Shown one piece after another: positions 62,282 to 64,000 of a stretch of DNA of 64,000 bases. Origin of the DNA: Bin5 sp965204705. GTDB taxonomy: Bacteria; Chloroflexota; Anaerolineae; Caldilineales; Caldilineaceae. Every line of letters starts with the position of its first letter. Positions within the stretch are counted from its first letter, which is position 1. The notes below the pieces were generated by a model. That model did not search any database. It was not told where the DNA came from and was given only the letters and a program-made list of their open reading frames with translations. The DNA lies in the NCBI GenBank assembly GCA_965204705.1, contig OZ242006.1:4092001-4156000 (forward strand), read 5' to 3'. Position numbers and translations under genes: made by a program.

Positions 62282-63821
62282 GCCTGATACTCCTGCAGTA
62301 TCTTGGTTCCTTCGACCTCCAGAAGATCGATCAGTTCGTCTAGAGTCATTTCATTCTGCAGATACTTCTGGATGTTCGGTCCCAGCAGACGGTCATCGAA
62401 CTCGGCCCAGGCCGGATGCTTGGGGTAACCGACGCCGTGCTCCACCTCGCGCAGGGCCACGTCCCAGCTGTGCTCCGTCGTCGTGAAGCGAGGATCCTCC
62501 ATCGCCTTGATGCTCGTCGGGAAGAGCCAGTCACCGTAGGCGATGGCCGACGAGTTCTCGTCATTGGATAGCCACAAAGTGACTTCCCATGCGGCATCGA
62601 CTGTACCTCTGTCAGTCGCGTCCGTGGCAACAGACCAGGTCTGCGGCTCGCTGCTGTTTGCGTGGCGCTTGTAATGGGGGAGCGGAACCATGTGCCACTC
62701 AAACTCCGGTTCGGCCTCCATCACGATACGTCTGGCCCAACAGCCGGTTTGGCGCATCGTATAGATGCCCAGTCCGAATGCTTCCAAAGTGTTGGAGCCG
62801 CCGAAACTCTCCTGAGACAGAATCTCATCCACCCAGAGCATGTCATGCCACAACTGCAGGGCTTCGCGCGCCGGCTGCACGTCGATCTCCCAATTCTGTC
62901 CCGATCCACCCATCACCTCGGCGCCCGTCTGCCACATCCAGGCGATGATGTCCTCGGTCGTCTGTGTAGCCGTGAGGTTGGCAGCCAGTCCGTAATATTC
63001 CGGCGGGCTGGTGAGCTCCTTGGCAGCAGGAATGAAATCGTCCCAGGTCCAACCTTCGAGGGGCAGTTCGAATCCTGCCTCGTGGAATCGGTCCGCGTTC
63101 ACGTACATCGTCCCGATCCACCCATCACCTCGGCGCCCGTCTGCCACATCCAGGCGATGATGTCCTCGGTCGTCTGTGTAGCCGTGAGGTTGGCAGCCAG
63201 TCCGTAATATTCCGGCGGGCTGGTGAGCTCCTTGGCAGCAGGAATGAAATCGTCCCAGGTCCAACCTTCGAGGGGCAGTTCGAATCCTGCCTCGTGGAAT
63301 CGGTCCGCGTTCACGTACATCGTCCCGACTTCCCAGCACCAGGGCACACTGAAGATCTTGCCGTCCAAGGGGGAGACGGCCGCGTCCAGAGCTTTGGGAT
63401 GGGTCGATTCTACCAGCCCTGAGTTATTTATCAGCTCGGTCAGGTCCAGGTAACCGCCCTGCGTTCCGTACTCGTTCGCCCATGCCGTGATGCCGTGGAC
63501 GATATCGGGCGTCACCCCGCCGGCAATCGATGTAGTCAGGTAGTCACGCGCCTGACCCCAGCCGCCCTGGATGTATTCGGCGGTAATGCGGCTGCCATGC
63601 TCGGCATTCCAACTGTCGATCGCAGCTTGTGCGGCCTCTACGGCGCCCGGCTGCCATACGAGCGTGTAGAACTGCACGGTTTGCGGTTCACCCCCGCCTT
63701 CCATGTCGCCGGCGCCCTCTTGGGGCGCGACCGGTGCGGCGCAGGCGGCAAGGGCAACGCCGGCTGCGGACAGGCCGGCCATCTGCAGGAAACTCCGACG
63801 ACTCAATCTCGTTTCGTTCAC
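62278..63821 (-). pseudogene. ABC sugar-binding lipoprotein, family 1, disrupted by a 212-bp tandem duplication
   Basis: The N-terminus has a Tat motif SRRSFLQ and a lipobox LAAC, and starts at GTG 63821 with AGGAGG six nucleotides upstream. Reading breaks after GGSGRCT near 63099. A 212-bp segment occurs twice in tandem without change (62899-63110 and 63111-63322), and 212 is not a multiple of three. Removing one copy restores a single frame through TMYVNADRFHEAGFELP, GAEVMGGSGQNWEIDVQ and the C-terminal part to the stop at 62278, of about 443 residues. So the parent gene was normal. Either a recent mutation or an assembly error explains it. Confidence 0.88.
62899..63322. repeat. Perfect 212-bp direct tandem repeat
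   Basis: The units at 62899-63110 and 63111-63322 appear identical, and the word GTCCCGA stands at all three boundaries (62898, 63110 and 63322). The unit falls inside the binding-protein gene and shifts the frame. Confidence 0.9.
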
Positions 63822-63954
63822 GTTCGACCTCCTGTGGTCTCTGTGGGGTGCGTGACTCTTGAGCACCTTGGCACAAAAAAAGTGAATAAAGTCGGCCCTG
63901 AGCGCTTCCGGGGGACACAGCCTGGATATAGGTGATGTTATGGATTGGGGAGAT

Positions 63955-63983
63955 AGTATAGATAGCCGCGCTCTGATTGTCAA
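63955..63983 (-). promoter_or_regulatory. Sigma70-type promoter of the ribokinase-containing sugar operon
   Basis: Minus strand: TTGACA (63978-63983), 17-bp spacer, TATACT (63955-63960), an almost perfect consensus. Transcription would start near 63948, leaving a leader of about 125 nt to GTG 63821. Confidence 0.78.
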
Positions 63984-64000
63984 TCGCTCTTAACAGCGGC

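Overview
The window looks like an accessory, carbohydrate-scavenging stretch of a GC-rich bacterial chromosome, probably from a Chloroflexota (Anaerolineae/Caldilinea-like) organism. That is an inference from the many Tat-type lipoprotein binding proteins, the abundance of ABC importers and sialidase-superfamily proteins, the menaquinone-type methyltransferase and the style of the dispersed repeats; no rRNA or marker gene settles it. I saw no tRNA, rRNA or CRISPR array.

Layout. 0-9 kb (minus): the 5' part of a class A penicillin-binding protein cut by the window edge, two SAM methyltransferases (one UbiE/MenG), a STAND-like ATPase, and a large membrane protein joining a beta-propeller sensor to a related ATPase. 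8.65-8.98 kb: a MITE-like repeat. 9-12 kb: GcvT, an orphan HicB-like antitoxin, a cupin and a RelE/ParE-type toxin-antitoxin pair. 12-18 kb (minus): a sugar ABC operon (binding protein, two permeases, BNR sialidase-like protein, Gfo/Idh/MocA oxidoreductase) with a near-consensus promoter and a LacI-like palindrome. 18-23 kb (minus): FtsX-type permease, M24 peptidase, SDR. 23.4-26.9 kb (plus): sugar-phosphate isomerase-like protein, extended SDR, amidohydrolase. 27-29.3 kb: an IS3-type transposase remnant, an AT-richer serine hydrolase (likely transferred) and a second MITE copy. 29.6-33.5 kb: an Opp/Dpp-type importer. 33.7-38.5 kb: PHP protein, then a minus-strand operon of two D-2-hydroxyacid dehydrogenases, an HpcH/HpaI aldolase and a PhyH dioxygenase. 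39-56.9 kb (plus): a long glycan-use island with two more Opp/Dpp importers, three BNR proteins, a GH32/43-like propeller and a large unrecognised protein. 57-64 kb: a small membrane protein, then a minus-strand sugar operon (binding protein broken by a 212-bp tandem duplication, two permeases, a DUF455-like ferritin-fold protein, ribokinase).

How it fits together. Five importers each begin with a binding-protein gene followed by two permease genes, and only one carries its own ATPases. The companion enzymes lack signal peptides, so the picture is uptake of intact oligosaccharides or glycoconjugates, intracellular trimming by Asp-box propeller enzymes, then oxidation, aldol cleavage or phosphorylation of the products. 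In all five operons the gap between the binding protein and the first permease contains an inverted repeat, as expected if binding-protein mRNA is stabilised over permease mRNA. Four near-consensus sigma70-type promoters with 17-bp spacers, and one with 16 bp, can be read directly from the sequence.
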